From assembly GCF_001522545.3 (NCBI RefSeq), contig NC_031770.1:32932867-32996866 (forward strand): a DNA stretch of 64,000 nt, in the 5' to 3' direction. The stretch is from Parus major. Its lineage: Eukaryota > Chordata > Aves > Passeriformes > Paridae. The translations under genes were made by a program, and so were the position numbers. Below the pieces are notes generated by a model. That model worked only from the letters and a program-made list of their open reading frames with translations. It was not told where the DNA came from and ran no database searches. Shown one piece after another: positions 37,934-50,773 of this stretch; positions within the stretch are counted from its first letter, which is position 1; the number at the start of each line of letters is the position of its first letter.

Positions 37934-40086
37934 CTGGGATCAAGAAGAAAACAGATGCAGTTTTAGCAGTATGAAAAATGGTTTCTTTTATGTAAGACTT
38001 ATCCTTTCTGAGGATTAAGCCCCTCTCTTATTAATTTAAAAGAAAAGGACCCCTCAAAGATAGTCACAGAAATACTCAGAAGCTATCATTAATTATACTG
38101 TTGATCAATTACTTTCAAAATCACCAGATCAGATCAAACTCAAAAGGAAATGTATTTTAAGAAGAAAGGTTTACTTAAAACATTAACAGCAAGTAGGTAG
38201 GAAATCCCTGAGTAGTTTTTACTTTGTAGTACAGGAACACATTTGTAATGCTCAATAATTTTTTACCAGAAGTAAATCATAGACCATATTTTAAATAGTT
38301 CTTCATCACAGGACTAGCTTTCCACCTTAAAGTATTTAATATTTTTAATATTCAAAAGGTGCTTTTAACTCGAAAACAGTAACAGTTTTTACACAAGGAA
38401 TAAGAGATTCCTCTCTAGCCAACACAAAAGCACTCAAACCCCATAGTAAACTTCAATGGGGAAGCTGGGAAAAGCAGAAAAAAGTGCACCATCCAAATAC
38501 ATAGGAAAAAAAATTCTGTTTCATGCTATGAGATGAACACACTTTCTACTGTAATGAATTAAGTAATACAAAGGCTTTATGTCATATGTCTAAAAAACAG
38601 TTTTGATCTTAAGAGAAAGTTTAAGGGAGTTCTGGTTTTAAGAGATTATATTCCTTGGCCTTCCTGCTCCCACAATCAATTAATTTTATACTCTTGAAAG
38701 TTGTATTGTGCTATCTAGCTTAATCAGCTTTAGGGGAAAAAATCCTACCTTAAATCTATTTAGCCTGGAAATTTTTAATTCTGTGCATTAGAATTTGTAA
38801 TTATCCATTTGGTAGGTAAAAGCTGAAACACTTAAATATTAATGAGTTTGTCACCAATCCACTTAATTTAAGAACTAAACAGCATTTCAATTATTTCTGG
38901 CTTTCTGAGGACAAGAAATTGAACCAAGTTCAATATTATGATGTAAAACCTAGCACCTGTTTTGAGCAGCTCATTTATTATAGTGAGTATACCATCATTG
39001 TTATTCACACTCCAGTGTGATCTCCAAATGGCAGAGTATATATCATTCAAGTTGATATTTACAAAAAAAACCACCATGTACTGTGGAGGACTGGTGAAGA
39101 AGCCTTTCAGTGACTTTTTTCCTGTAAGAAGCTTGCTATTCTTGCCTCACTGTAAAAAATGGCAAAACTCACAGTACATTTCAGCCATTGTTTCTTGCAG
39201 CCATTTGCCAAGAAAAACAGGTAACATAGCAACTATTTGTAATCATGTTTCTGAAAATATTTAGACAGATGGGATGGTGACAAGATGTTGGTAACTGCAG
39301 GTTTGAAAGAAAGCATACTTTCAAGAATCATCTAGCCCACCCATTTACAACAGCAGCTTAGCATAAACAATATTGCTCACATATATGAAAATTTCAGAAA
39401 ATATTTCACTTAAAAAATCTTCAGAAATTTCCGAAGCATAATTGAAAGCAGATATTTTTAGGCAGTTACATTTGCTGATACAGGGAATAATGGTAGTAAA
39501 ATAGCCAAAAAACACCCACATTCTTCTAAAAATTGACTAACAATCAGCAGTGTATAATCCATACACTGTAAAATCTAACATTTGTTTAGCATTTATTAAT
39601 ATTGAATTTCATGTAATTTTTATCCTTTCAAAAAATATTAAAGCGATAACAGCCAATCTCTATCAAAATCTGTGATAAAATTTGTCAAGTTCTTCAAGGA
39701 AGACAGGACTTCAATAATGCATCTCTGGGAAAGGGTCACTGCTGGAAGTGTTTACCATGGGGACAAAAACAGTAGAAAAATATGAGAGATTAATATAAGG
39801 TAGCATCTTAGGGAACAGAAAATATGACCTGGAAAAAGCTAATAGAACTGACATTAATCAAAATTTCACTTCAGCACAGTTGCAATGCCTCTCTGACTGG
39901 AGGAAAATATCTTTAACAGAACCCAAAATTTTTACTGATGCACTAACATAATTCTAAACATATTTCTTTTTAAAACATCTGGTATTTTATATCAGCATTT
40001 CCATATTAACAGCACTGAAATAATTCGAACTTAGTGATTCAAAAGATATATATGTCATACATCTGAGTTCCATCATAGACACTCAC
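37934..40086. other. AT-rich intron-like sequence
   Basis: A minus-strand 69-codon frame at 38868 is hydrophobic but lacks usable splice borders. Nothing else seen. Confidence 0.5.
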
Positions 40087-40240
40087 CGATTTCAAGTTTT
40101 TATGAAACGGAGGCATGTAGACAAATCAGTCCATAGCTGAAAACTCTCTTTGTCCTAGTGAATAGGCTTGGAATCTTATGAAGTAACTGCAATATCTGCA
40201 TCTGTCAGGGTACTTTTCATGATAAAGTTCATTACAAAGA
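40087..40240 (-). CDS. Probable exon with an in-frame TGA
   Basis: Acceptor CCCCTCACAG and donor GTGAGT border 154 nt. In the frame that joins 42190-42248 (CT plus T gives Leu) and 37796-37933 (phase 0), the segment reads 37 codons, then TGA at 40126-40128, then 13 more codons to the donor. Pieces are LCNELYHEKYPDRCRYC and FVYMPPFHKNLKS. A second frame (FVMNFIMKSTLTDADIA) is open only to a weak GTTACT site and would also end in phase 0. Either the exon carries a nonsense change, or the weaker site is used. Confidence 0.5.
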
Positions 40241-42189
40241 CTGTGAGGGGAGACCATAATAATGGTAAAAACATTAAACAGATCAGTAAATTGTAGTTAA
40301 TAATGTAAGCATACAGATATATAGAATTTCTATTCAGAATATCACCTGAAATTTCCTAACTCTGTGGTACTTTAAGGTTATTATTCATTATCATTTAAGG
40401 TACTATTCAAATTAGAAAGTGCATTTCTGACACACTAATAACAGAATAATGGTCCTAGAATGGATGCCAACAGAGTAATTTTGCCTGTACATTTTCAAGC
40501 AGAAACTCTATCAGACAGATAGAATAATAGAAAATAAATCTGCAGATCAATGAGTACAAAGGAAATTTGTACTTCTGGGAGACAGAAGTTCTGTTCAGAG
40601 TGACATGGTTCCATTTGATACTAACAATTTCTTGTTCCATACTATATATCGATATGTGGATATATCTGTGCTGTCATCCACCAGTTTTAGAGAAATGAAA
40701 ATTACATTTCTGTATCTAGTAATTCTTCCACTTGTTTTTGATGCTGCCAGAAAATGGTTTATACCTGCTGTGCAGGTGACAGTGCTTTGGAGACAGCAGC
40801 ACTATAGAATGTCATAATAGTACAATAGGAATTTCTAACTATTTTTCTTTAGATAGCCAAGAAAATCAAAAGGCATCTTTAAGATTGCCTACATGCCCTG
40901 TTTTCTCAGCCACACAATGTAGGCACTGCTATGAACAACTACATGTAGCACTGATGAGCACAAATAAACACTCAAAGAGGGAGCAATCAAGGAAAAATAT
41001 TAATTGAAAAATTATTTCTAAATATATTTTTCACTTTAGAAGAGCATATGCTTAAAAAATAATCATTCATCATATTAAAAAATAATCTTAAAAATTACGT
41101 TTGTTTTTTGAAGATCTGACAGTTCTTTACCCTTCTCTACTTGTTTATGCATTCCTAGTGAATTTATTCCAGTTCTGAGTTCCCTAAAGTCTTCACAGCA
41201 GCCTACAACATCTTCAGCTAACACACTTCAATTACATAGAGCTCATCACTTTGCTGGGAACAGATAGGCAGCATACTAAATAAGGGAAGATAAAGACTTC
41301 TCAACTCACTGTCTTCTCAGTTGAAAAACTCTGTTTTTGTCTAAACTTTACACCAGGGAAGATCTGCCAGGTATAGCAGAGGAGCCAGTTCAGTCCACAA
41401 AGTGGTTTGGTACAGAGTGCTGACTTAATAACATCTAAAAGTGGAAAGAACAGTGCCAGCAGGGATGGAAAAGTAAACAGGTGTCACTGCAGGAGAGAGT
41501 GATATGCAATATTATCAGTATTCTTACTGCCTCCATTTTAGGAGATCATAAGTGGACTTATGAAATTCCATGATAAGGAAGAAAATCAGCAAGTCAGAAA
41601 GTAGAAAGACCTGCTACTCTCTGTTAAGTCTGAATATTAACACATAGCCATTGTATCACTATTAGCAAAGTCAGACAAGTGTCAAGGTCAGACAGATGGA
41701 AGTTCCATGATATTATTTGCTGGAATAAAGCTTGGAAATCAAGTTCTCTGTTCACAAGGCCAGACAACCTGTACTCTAATATTCTTGATTCACAAAAGCT
41801 TGATTTTGCATCTAGTTTTGCATAGTTTTTATGTGTAATATCATCTGTTATTTTCCCCAATAGTGATTGATTTTTCTTCTTAAATTCTGAATGAAATGTT
41901 TTCTTTTTACCAAATTGGGGACCACAGAAGTAATTGTTTCAGCTGACTACATTCTAGCACGAGACATCTAAATTTATTTCAAAGACATGCTTTTTTTGTT
42001 ATTTTTTCAGTTAATTAAACCAATAGATAGCCTGTAGTGTTTTCCAGCTAAATTACCACTTCCCAACATACATCATATATACTTTGTGTTCCAAAACTTT
42101 TGTAGGTTAGGAGCTACCAGTACTTGTAGTGGTAGTAACTATAGTGCTAATTTAGATCTTTATACACGGGATAATTGATTATTACTTAC
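40241..42189. other. Intron-like sequence
   Basis: A donor (GTGAGT) and an open frame near 41310-41420 on the minus strand were considered but do not fit in phase. A 78-codon frame at 41624-41860 has no good splice borders. Confidence 0.45.
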
Positions 42190-42248
42190 AGTTTGCATGA
42201 ATTTGCCTTGAGTAAATCAGCAAGGAATATTCTGATCCAAACACTTTC
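42190..42248 (-). CDS. Internal exon of the predicted gene
   Basis: Fifty-nine bases with acceptor TTTCTCAG and donor GTAAGT. The frame runs from phase 0 to phase 2 and reads ESVWIRIFLADLLKANSCK. The two trailing bases CT join the first base of 40087-40240 to give Leu. Both splice sites are close to consensus. Confidence 0.5.
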
Positions 42249-43199
42249 CTGAGAAAGATAGTGCTTTGCTCTCCTTTAAGGACACCTCAGTTTCTGTATC
42301 AGCCCATAGTTTAGAAACCTCCCCAGGGAAAACAACTAAAACAAACAGTAGCTTTTCTATCAGTATAAAGTCATATTTTTTTTCTATCAATTCAAAGTCT
42401 TCTTTATTAAAGTTCTGTCTGAGGCCTTAAGGTAAATTTCCAACAGTAAAATGATGTATTAAAGTTGAAACTACGCTGCTAAAAAGTTCTTTAAAGTAAA
42501 AAAGTGAACATTAAGGAGATGGGAGAAAGAGAGACAGGAAGGAAAGGTCAGGAGCCAATAGTCAAAGGACATCCAAAGACATGGACACCCTACCCTTCAG
42601 TAAAGTATTTCTTCAATAAGTTATCAATGCAGAAATGAAAATACACTGTGAACTGAGGTAACAAAATTTCACTAATTTCCTCCTTCACTATTTAGGTGAA
42701 TGGTATTCCAAAAGTTCTGAGAAAGGAAAACCACATAAATAGCATTCCCTTGAAAAATTATGTGAAACATAAGGTAGCTCAGAAACTGAACATATGTTAA
42801 CAGCAATGTGATGCCATGAAAAAGAAATTATTGTGTACAATTATTACCAGGTAACACTCATAACGAAATTACTTCACCCTGCTCAATACTAGTAGAGCTC
42901 CACCTGGATTATGAGGCTGATGGCTAACCATTGTAATGCATACAAGATGTGGAACAACTGAAAAGACTGCAGGGAAGAAAAAACCATCCCCAAATGATCA
43001 ACAAACTATAGTGGAAAGAAAATGGAATCTGTTTGTTTTATGGGGAGAAAAAAAAAGCAAATATAAATAAATTTAACAAAGACCTAGTATTTTAGAAAAT
43101 AAGAGCACAAAAAAAAATTCTGCAAGTGTTCTCTGAATATGATTTACAATAATGTTTGAATTGCAGTAAGAAATATTTATAATAGATGCTAGAAAACAC

Positions 43200-43292
43200 C
43201 TTGTAATAGGAGAACCAAGGTCTAAACAATTGCCTGAAGGAAGCACTATCATTTTGGAAATGGTTGTGTAGTAATTCAGGAATTAAGGCAGT
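43200..43292 (-). CDS. Internal exon of the predicted gene
   Basis: Thirty-one codons in phase 0 at both ends. The acceptor has a good pyrimidine tract ending CCTCACCAG; the donor is AAG/GTGTTT. The peptide includes TALIPELLHNHFQNDSASFR. It fits between 44543-44630 and 42190-42248. Confidence 0.45.
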
Positions 43293-44542
43293 CTGGTGAG
43301 GATTGGTGAGATAATATATTGATAGTCTTCCAACCTTATTTATATTATCCAATGAATAGATGTGCGCATATGTACAACTGCATATTACTTATTCATGTTT
43401 CCAAGAGAGACCTTTCTTATTTGAAGAACAAAAGAGCAAAAGCATGAATACAGTGATAACTCTGCAAAACCCCAGACTCTGTTCCTGGCTTTTGTCAGAT
43501 TAGTGCACTTTATATGTTTTAAAAACATGGCATGAGATAGCAATTTCACAGTTGTTTTTCAAAATATACTCATGAAGTTCAAATAATGTTTTATTGTTAA
43601 TATTCATGCCACAGTATATTTGACAGCTGCAGTACTAACATAAGTAATCCTGCTCACATATGATGAGCTGGTCTAACATTTTTCTAGTTTCACTGAGTGA
43701 TATTATGTCACCAACATTTAAGTAGTCTTCCTGATGATTCCAAACAGAAGTTCTACTGAAAGTAAGACTATACAGTATGATCTACTGATATTAAATTGTA
43801 TGTGCATACATTTTAAGAAGGAAGACAAGCATATAAAATTATTAAAATCATAGATTTTGTCATACTGCTTTATTTCAGAGTGGATAAAACATGAGAATAA
43901 TACAAGATATTTTAATTGGTGATGAAATAGATTGTAGAACTATGTAAAAAGGGGTATAGATTATAAGTAGAACACTTCGGTCACATAAATATTAAGTTTA
44001 ACAGAGATACCTGATCTTATTCACCCTCTAACATCCTTGGAAGACACTAATTATCATGTTGGTATCACAACTTAAACTGGGCAAATCAGGGCCTTCATTT
44101 TTATGTAAACACACTGTATTGTCCACAATATCTGATTCTCTTAGGTTTCTATGTTAATTTTGCAAACTTTGCAAAACTATTACTTCAATCCTGCAGTCAT
44201 AAGGGAGCATGTGGCTGCTTAGGTTTTGAACCAAGACTGTCTCCATTTAGTTTCACTTCATCACAGTACATTTCCCAAGTTTTATTCAATTCAGATTAGT
44301 GGTTGGATCCAGCTTGACTGAGAAGTGGAGCACAGCTGTGTGGTACAGAAAAGGGCATCTCCAGCTTCAAAATACTACACTGGCCAGCAATTGCCAGTTG
44401 ATCATATTTGTACCATCTACCAAGAAAACAGAACAAGCTGGATGTGTTGCTGTCCCTTGGGAAGCAAACATGGTGTGTGGGGTGACGATTCATATCTTTG
44501 ACCTGTTTGGAGTTTGCTGACACTCCCATGAGTCCTGCTTAC

Positions 44543-44630
44543 CCACCTTTCCTTCCTGTGGATATCAGTAGAGAAGAAGATTGTGGGCACTGACCACTTT
44601 GTATTCAGATGTGGGTGTTCAAAAGCACAC
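44543..44630 (-). CDS. Internal exon of the predicted gene
   Basis: Eighty-eight bases with acceptor CTGTTCCCAG and donor GTAAGC. One leading base completes a split codon, then 29 codons including CAFEHPHLNTKWSVPTIFF, ending in phase 0. The frame also extends upstream of the acceptor without a stop, so the start depends on the splice-site call. Confidence 0.5.
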
Positions 44631-44814
44631 CTGGGAACAGTAATATCCAAGACTATCAAACAGTGAATAAAATGTAAAAGGAACTAACAGTGGAAAACAT
44701 TAAAAGGTTAGTTTCTCACTATACCTACACGTTTACAATTCATAGGGATGCTTTTGTATAGTTTTGTGTCTTTGCACTAGTGAGAAACTGACTGGAAATC
44801 TGTTTCAGACTTAC

Positions 44815-44883
44815 AACTGCAAAGTTGTCCATTTGACTTGTATAAAATTTTTAGTAAGAACAGATATAACTACAGTACAGAAT
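44815..44883 (-). CDS. Internal exon of the predicted gene, hydrophobic
   Basis: Sixty-nine bases with a T-rich acceptor ending AATGTAG and a GTAAGT donor. It reads FCTVVISVLTKNFIQVKWTT, a hydrophobic stretch that could be a buried helix or a short membrane segment. Two trailing bases TT join G of the exon at 44630 to give Leu. The intron between them is 184 bp. Confidence 0.4.
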
Positions 44884-44954
44884 CTACATTAAATAAAATT
44901 TCAAGAAGCAGAATATTCAAAAGGGAGAAAGGCAAAACAACAACCATTGCTTAC

Positions 44955-44981
44955 AAGCAAATAATTGAGAGATTCAAGCTA
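44955..44981 (-). CDS. Possible 27-nt microexon
   Basis: Very good acceptor (T-rich, ending TTTTAACAG) and GTAAGC donor enclose 27 bases. Two frames have stops; the third reads SLNLSIIC and matches phase on both sides (45797-45895 and 44815-44883). The intron to the next exon would be only 71 bp, near the lower limit. Chance is hard to exclude at this length. Confidence 0.25.
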
Positions 44982-45796
44982 CTGTTAAAATACAATTTTT
45001 AACAATAAGGAGCTACTAAGCCATTGCCTCTGAAATCTCAGAAAAACTAAAAGCTTAAGTGAATGTAAAAATCAATAATTTTATTTCAATAGTATTCAGC
45101 ATTCAATTTGTCCTAGTGTGGATTATAACTTTTCCCATGCAACCGCTCTCCTCCTTTATAAAACAGTATCAGAGTTCTCTAAACTTTTTTAAAATGTCCT
45201 TTTTTTGCAGGAAAAAAACACCAAAAATATACAGGAATGGTATGCACCTTTAGACAGGAAAATTCTACAAGTTGAGAAATTCAGCTTGGAAGCAGATCTA
45301 GTCAAAACTCTTCTAAACACAAATTACAAACTTTCACCAATTATTGTTTTGAAGAACAGACTGTAGATATTACTTTAAAGTTGAGTTACAATGCTAATAT
45401 TTATTGGCAGTTACTGCCCTTCTGATAGTCAAGATGGTGATTTTTCAGTTCCCTCTCTGCTTTTTCACTATTAACCAAGCATTACTCAGCACAGACAGGT
45501 AATGTTTTTAGGAGCTGATTTATCCCCGCAAGTCTAGAGGCTTTGGTATCAGGAATCTTCAAGGACAGTCAAAACTAATTGAGCACAGGTGGAACTACAA
45601 AATGAGTAATGTACCAACAGGGATGGCAGTCCTGAAAAATGCAGCCTGACTGGTATTAAATACAAGTGTGTGTCAACTTTTTGCTTAGGGTTGAGAAGTA
45701 ATAGTCACACCTCTTGTTTATCTAATTAATTCACTCTGCTTTGCAGCACTGAAAAAAGCACCTGAGGTCATCTAATTGAGAAACCAGGTTTCTTAC

Positions 45797-45895
45797 AGTG
45801 TTAACATGCATTTTTTGAAGCCTGCAAACATCTTGTCTTTTAGAAGAATACAACTGTACAGAATTGTCTCTGACAAGACTCCATATGAGTATATA
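45797..45895 (-). CDS. Internal exon of the predicted gene
   Basis: Ninety-nine bases with acceptor GCTTCTTTTAG and donor GTAAGA. One frame is open with a leading and two trailing split-codon bases. It includes YGVLSETILYSCILLKDKMF. Leu/Ile/Cys-rich sequence continues into the next two exons, giving a hydrophobic region of about 60 residues. Confidence 0.4.
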
Positions 45896-46590
45896 CTAAA
45901 AGAAGCATACTGTCCTAATACAATTACATGATCTGATAGACATTCATCTCAATTCCATAATTTATTCTCAATAACCATTTGCAGACAGCATAAGCAAAAC
46001 AGTGTGCATGTGAGAAAAGACTGTTTATTCCTGTGACATTTAAATATCTAGAGGCTTTAAGCACTCTAATGAGTGCTAGCAGAGACATATTCAAGATAGA
46101 ATAGACACCTATTTTTCAGTTTCTATTATACTAATCAGCAAAGCTATTAATTTCCCAAAGTGCTTAAATGCATAAGGCAGAACTGAATTAAGTAAATTGC
46201 CATGATTAATTGTGAAGATACTTCTCAACGCTGTATTTTGGCTGACCTTCATGATTTAATTGGCAGTGCTGTAAAATACCGCGTGTCACATACAGAACCA
46301 GTTAAATAGTTGACTGCAAGCATTGGAAGAAATTTTCGAATGTACAATATTTAGATAGGTATCAAACACTTGCCTTCATATTTACCTACATATAAGACTA
46401 CACCTCTGATATTTGGATCCTGTATTTCAGCTTCCAAACATGGATTTTGGTGCCTTCAGTTAGACATCAAGATATAACAAGTTGTGCTATCATTTTCTTC
46501 CTGAATTTTTTGTAGTTTTATTCTAGAATGTATTTTCCTTCATGTAAGCAGCTCTCTAGCTAACAAAGTTGTTGCAACAACTTGACTTAC

Positions 46591-46625
46591 CAAATTGCTA
46601 CCAAGGATGTGGGTATTAACATGCT
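46591..46625 (-). CDS. Possible 35-nt exon
   Basis: Strong GTAAGT donor; moderate acceptor ending TGCTATAG. Phase 0 in, phase 2 out, reading SMLIPTSLVAI, and the trailing TG joins T of 45895 to give Cys. Supported mainly by its donor and phase. Confidence 0.25.
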
Positions 46626-47609
46626 CTATAGCAAATGCTGGTACTTCTCATTATAATGCCACTATCCCTTTAGAAAAGCTTATCTGGCTCTTCAGAAAAA
46701 AATATGACTTCTTGTAATTGATTTTAATCCAAAGGTGCATGTTGGTTTCCTGATTTGAGAAGAGAGTGTTAATGTATCAAACCCTTCCAGACATAAACCA
46801 ATCTAAATAAATAGATCAGTGAACACTATGTATATCTCAAATTTTATTTGTCTCTTGTGCCTTTCATTTTTAGTAATAGCCATCTCAAAATGCATAGAAA
46901 GATGTCAAGTAAAAAGTACTGGATTAAGTATCTGTGACTTTTGCAACAACAAAGAGATAACCAACACTTATGAAGTGAATTAGACATATTAAAACACTAA
47001 CTGATTCTATAACAATCTCTTTGCTGTTATTCTCCTCTAAGAAAAAAAATTAGAAAACTCTGCTAAAGTTCCTGAATCATCCTGAGGTAATTGAGAGACC
47101 ACAAATCTCTGAAGTAAAAATTTCTTCATCCCTTGAAGAACAGCTACTGGAACAAAAGCACTCTTCTTAAAATGACCTGTAAGGTGACAGGCAGGAGGAG
47201 TTAAAGTATTTTATTTTCCAGAAGTCATTACTTATGGAGAAAATCATCATTCACTAGACCGACAATGGACAGATGGACACTTCGTCATGACACACCCAAT
47301 TGACACATTGGTGCATCTATCATTTTCTTACTTCTGAAATCAAATTCTGTCACAAAATAATCCCTGCATAAATGGTAAGAAGGCAATGGCAACACATCAT
47401 TATGTGAGTAAGATTTCCAAACAACTTCCTACTTAATACGATGCAGCAGCTCATAATACTCCATTTCATGGTTTCCCAAGGGCTCAGATATGATGCTTGT
47501 ATTCTTCTTTATGGAATTGGTGAGGCTAGAGACTAATAGGTGCCACTGATCACTGCTCTGTATCTTGATATATATATGTAAATCTTCAGGGAAACTGTAC
47601 TGCAGCCTT

Positions 47610-47920
47610 TCAATAATTAAAGTGGGCTTATAAGAAAGATAGGGACAGACTTTTTAGCAGGACCTGTAGAGATAGGACCAGGGTAAAAGCTAAAACTAAA
47701 TGAGGGTCTGTTTAGATAAGCTATAAGGAAGAAGTTTTTTATAATAAGGATACTGAAACACTAACTGAATCGGTGGTAGATGCCCCATCCCTAGAAACAT
47801 TGAAGGTCCTGTTGTATGCTCAGCCTGCTCCTATTGAAGAAGTCCTGCTCATTGCAGGGGAGTTGGACTACACAACCTTTAAAGGCCCTCCAATCCAAAA
47901 CATTTTTTGATTCTATGACT
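47610..47920 (+). mobile_element. CR1 LINE 3' fragment
   Basis: Contains the GGAAGAAGTTTTTTATAAT, GATGCCCCATCCCTAGAAAC and CCTCCAATCCAAAAC blocks and ends in TGATTCTATGA. About 310 bases, 5'-truncated and diverged. Confidence 0.85.
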
Positions 47921-48412
47921 TATTTTCAATTTCAAAATGCAAAGATTTTAGAACACAGAATAATTCTCCCTCTATACTTGTGAGATGATGAGCGCCTACA
48001 GATTTTTATAGTAATGAAATGTCACTGCCTCATGACCAGTTCTTCTAGCCTGAATTCCACTGGAAATCTATCACTTAAAGAAAAATACAGCCATCATTTC
48101 CTTTCTTATTGTCTTAAGTATGGGGAAGAGAGCTTCTGCATCCTGACTTAAACAATTTAAAGTCTCTTTCTCATAGTTATGTAACTAAACTAACTAAATA
48201 CAACAAAAATAAATCCTTGATTAAAGGTATATTCTATTAGCTGTCTCAAAGGTGACATGGTTTAGAATAAGATTCAGTTTGGATGTAGGTGAAGTTTGTC
48301 ATAATGGATTTTATGAAGATAATTTTACAAGGTACCAAGAATTAAATTTCTACAGAAATCACAAATATGCTTATGTATTAACTAGAAATGCATGAGACTG
48401 TGATCATGAAAC

Positions 48413-48460
48413 CTTGCTCTGACATTTGATTGGCATTGCATCTGGCTCACCTAAGACTGT
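48413..48460 (-). CDS. Possible 48-nt exon
   Basis: Excellent acceptor (CCTTTTTCAG) opens a segment reading TVLGEPDAMPIKCQSK, phase 0 at both ends. The donor AAG/GTTTCA is weak. An unusual feature is a stronger donor, GTGAGC, only 10 bases inside the segment. Confidence 0.25.
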
Positions 48461-49268
48461 CTGAAAAAGGCAGAAAAGTCTTGCAAGTGATATTTAATAA
48501 GGTAAAAAAAAAACCAACCCAAAAAACAACTTGCCTGGTTCTCTCACAAAAAGTAGCATTCTATAAAATGGTTGTTGTGGAAAGAGGCTGATAAAATTCT
48601 ATCTGTTGAGGCAAAAAAGATGGAGAGGCTTTAATTCTCCCTTCATCTACTTAAAGGCTCAATGCAGAAAGGACAGAGCTAGTCCCTTCTCACTGGTACA
48701 CACTAAAATATGCATCTTCCCCTTTCTGACATTTAAAGAACAATACAAGAAAAGTACTGACTTTATCGCTGATGTTTTAGCTGACTGGAGTCAGGCACAA
48801 ATTGTTTTATAAGGAACATTTTTAGAAAAAAACAATATATTTGTAATGCCAAATTAATATCTGTTCCTTCTACTGTATTACTAGGGCATGGGGAGTTATT
48901 TCATTAAGAACCATCAGACTGAGCAAAGCACACTGAGTTATGCTCTTTATGTTTTATTTGGTCTGCACTGGATACAGAATGTAAACATTTCTGAACCATA
49001 TCAACTAATGCATTAAAATGCATTTATATATCACTGTCAAAAAAAAATACAACAGATTTATTACTGTTTTACTTATTATTACTGCCTAATTCCTTAATCA
49101 ATATCTATAAACCATTGGTATTTTTCACAACCAAAAAACCCTGCTCTAAATTAGCAGGATTTTTATCTTTACTAACTAACAAGTAAGGTCAAAGAAAGTT
49201 TTCTGAATGGCAAGAACATTTATGTATGAGAAGAGAAATGGTAATCAACTTATATCGAAGTTCCAAAC

Positions 49269-49352
49269 TTTAGTATTTAATCCATAAACTTCTGCAAAGC
49301 TTTTCAACATGGTCAATAGTACGTGATTTGAGTGAGCATCTGGTACCATAAA
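49269..49352 (-). CDS. Possible exon next to an inserted LTR
   Basis: Twenty-eight phase-0 codons including VPDAHSNHVLLTMLKSFAEV follow an acceptor ending TTGTACTAG. A second frame is also open across most of the segment. The donor (AAA/GTTTGG) is weak. The minus-strand LTR at 49376-50773 ends only 23 bases before the exon, so the natural branch point may have been displaced. Confidence 0.3.
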
Positions 49353-49375
49353 CTAGTACAACAAAAATATGAAAA

Positions 49376-50773
49376 TGTCGTGGTTTAAAACCAATAACTA
49401 AGAAAATTACTTATTTCTAGTTGTGAGATATGGATTAGAATAAGGGCAAAACAGGCATAAAACTTAAAAGGAATAAACAAAGTTTATTGACAAACTACAA
49501 TAATAAGAACACCAGAATAAACTTCCAGAAAAACCTTTTCATCCCTTATCTATTTACTATTCTCTCATTCACATGACAACGGAGACAAAAACTTTGGAAC
49601 TTTGGTGGTTAAAACAGTCCCAATTCTTGCTACAGTCCTTTCACCTGTCTTTGTAGAGAAACAGAAGTTTCTTCCTGTTAATTTATGGAGTTTCTCACAA
49701 GAAAACTATTTTTGTTATAGTTTTCCATTGCCCTGATATCAGCTGTCCAGAGCTGCTGTTATCAGAGCCCACCCCTCCCATTTTTCACATCACTCTGAGA
49801 TGTGTATGGGTCATGAGTCGAGGGATAGCATTTTTAAGGATGAGTATTCAAAGGCAAAAAAAAGTCTTCTTCATCTGTTTCTGTGAGCTTCACTAGACAA
49901 CAGTTTTCTCATTGCCTCTCAAGGCTTCAAATCTCCCAGCACTTCACTATACCATAATTACTCAAGTTTACACTTTGAACACTTTATTACTCCCTAGATA
50001 CTTATCATGAATTAAAGGAGTTTTTTCCAGGACTTCATTGTCCATCTCCATAGTCTAACAGAAAGACATTTCAGCTAAATTAAAGCATCTTCTTAATTCT
50101 CTACCTTTCTTGAAGTTTCTTTTCTTTCTTGTCACTGGTAGTTTATAAAGTCTCTTTTCATGTTGATCATTCTCCTTTTCTCTCTCTGGATAAAAGATTA
50201 ATCTGCAAGTCTCATCTGGGTAATGAAAGAGTTAAAATCTTGCCCAGGCTGTTGTAGGTAGTTCTGTGGCCTCGGCCGGTGCAGGAACTGGAGCCGTCTG
50301 TGATGGAAGGTTCCTCATGGCTGCTCTGGAGAGTGTGGTCACCGTCTCTGCTTGCTGCAGGCCCAGAGCCCCTCTCCTTCTTCACTCAGCAGTTTCTGGT
50401 GAATTCTATCACGGCAAAACCTGCAGCCAAGCCAGGAACCGGCCCGGCCCGGACAGGGCTCGGGACAAGCCCCCCGCAGGCCCCATCTCCCAGCCGGGAG
50501 ACGCAGCAGGCCCAGCCCGGCCCCCGCCCGGCCGCATGGCCTGGGCTGGGAACGGGAGGCCGGAGCTCCGCCACTCTTCACAGCCAGGAAACAAAGAGAA
50601 CCAAGAGAGCTCTGGTTTTACACTTTAAGGTAGGGTTCACAAGTTGATCCCACTTTTCAATGGCCTAAACTGCTGTCAGTTCTCAGCAATGACTGATAAT
50701 TGGTCAGGAGAAAAGACTCCGGGCAGTTCCCAGAAACTTCAACTTTTCTTAAAGGTAAAGTAACTCCATGACA
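49376..50773 (-). mobile_element. Solo LTR, 1398 bp, same family as 15261-16669
   Basis: The plus strand begins TGTCGTGG and ends CCATGACA; TTTATT (AATAAA on the minus strand) near the left and the CpG-rich core near the right show minus orientation. Flanks GAAAA and AAAAA differ by one base, consistent with an aged 5-bp duplication. It is the only intragenic LTR lying in the sense direction of the predicted gene. Confidence 0.88.

Noticed and set aside
41310..41345. 31-nt exon with GTGAGT donor on the minus strand
   Set aside because: Its role was better filled by 42190-42248, which matches the phase of 40087-40240 with stronger sites.
50266..50647. Two overlapping ~120-codon frames
   Set aside because: Core of the minus-strand LTR at 49376-50773.
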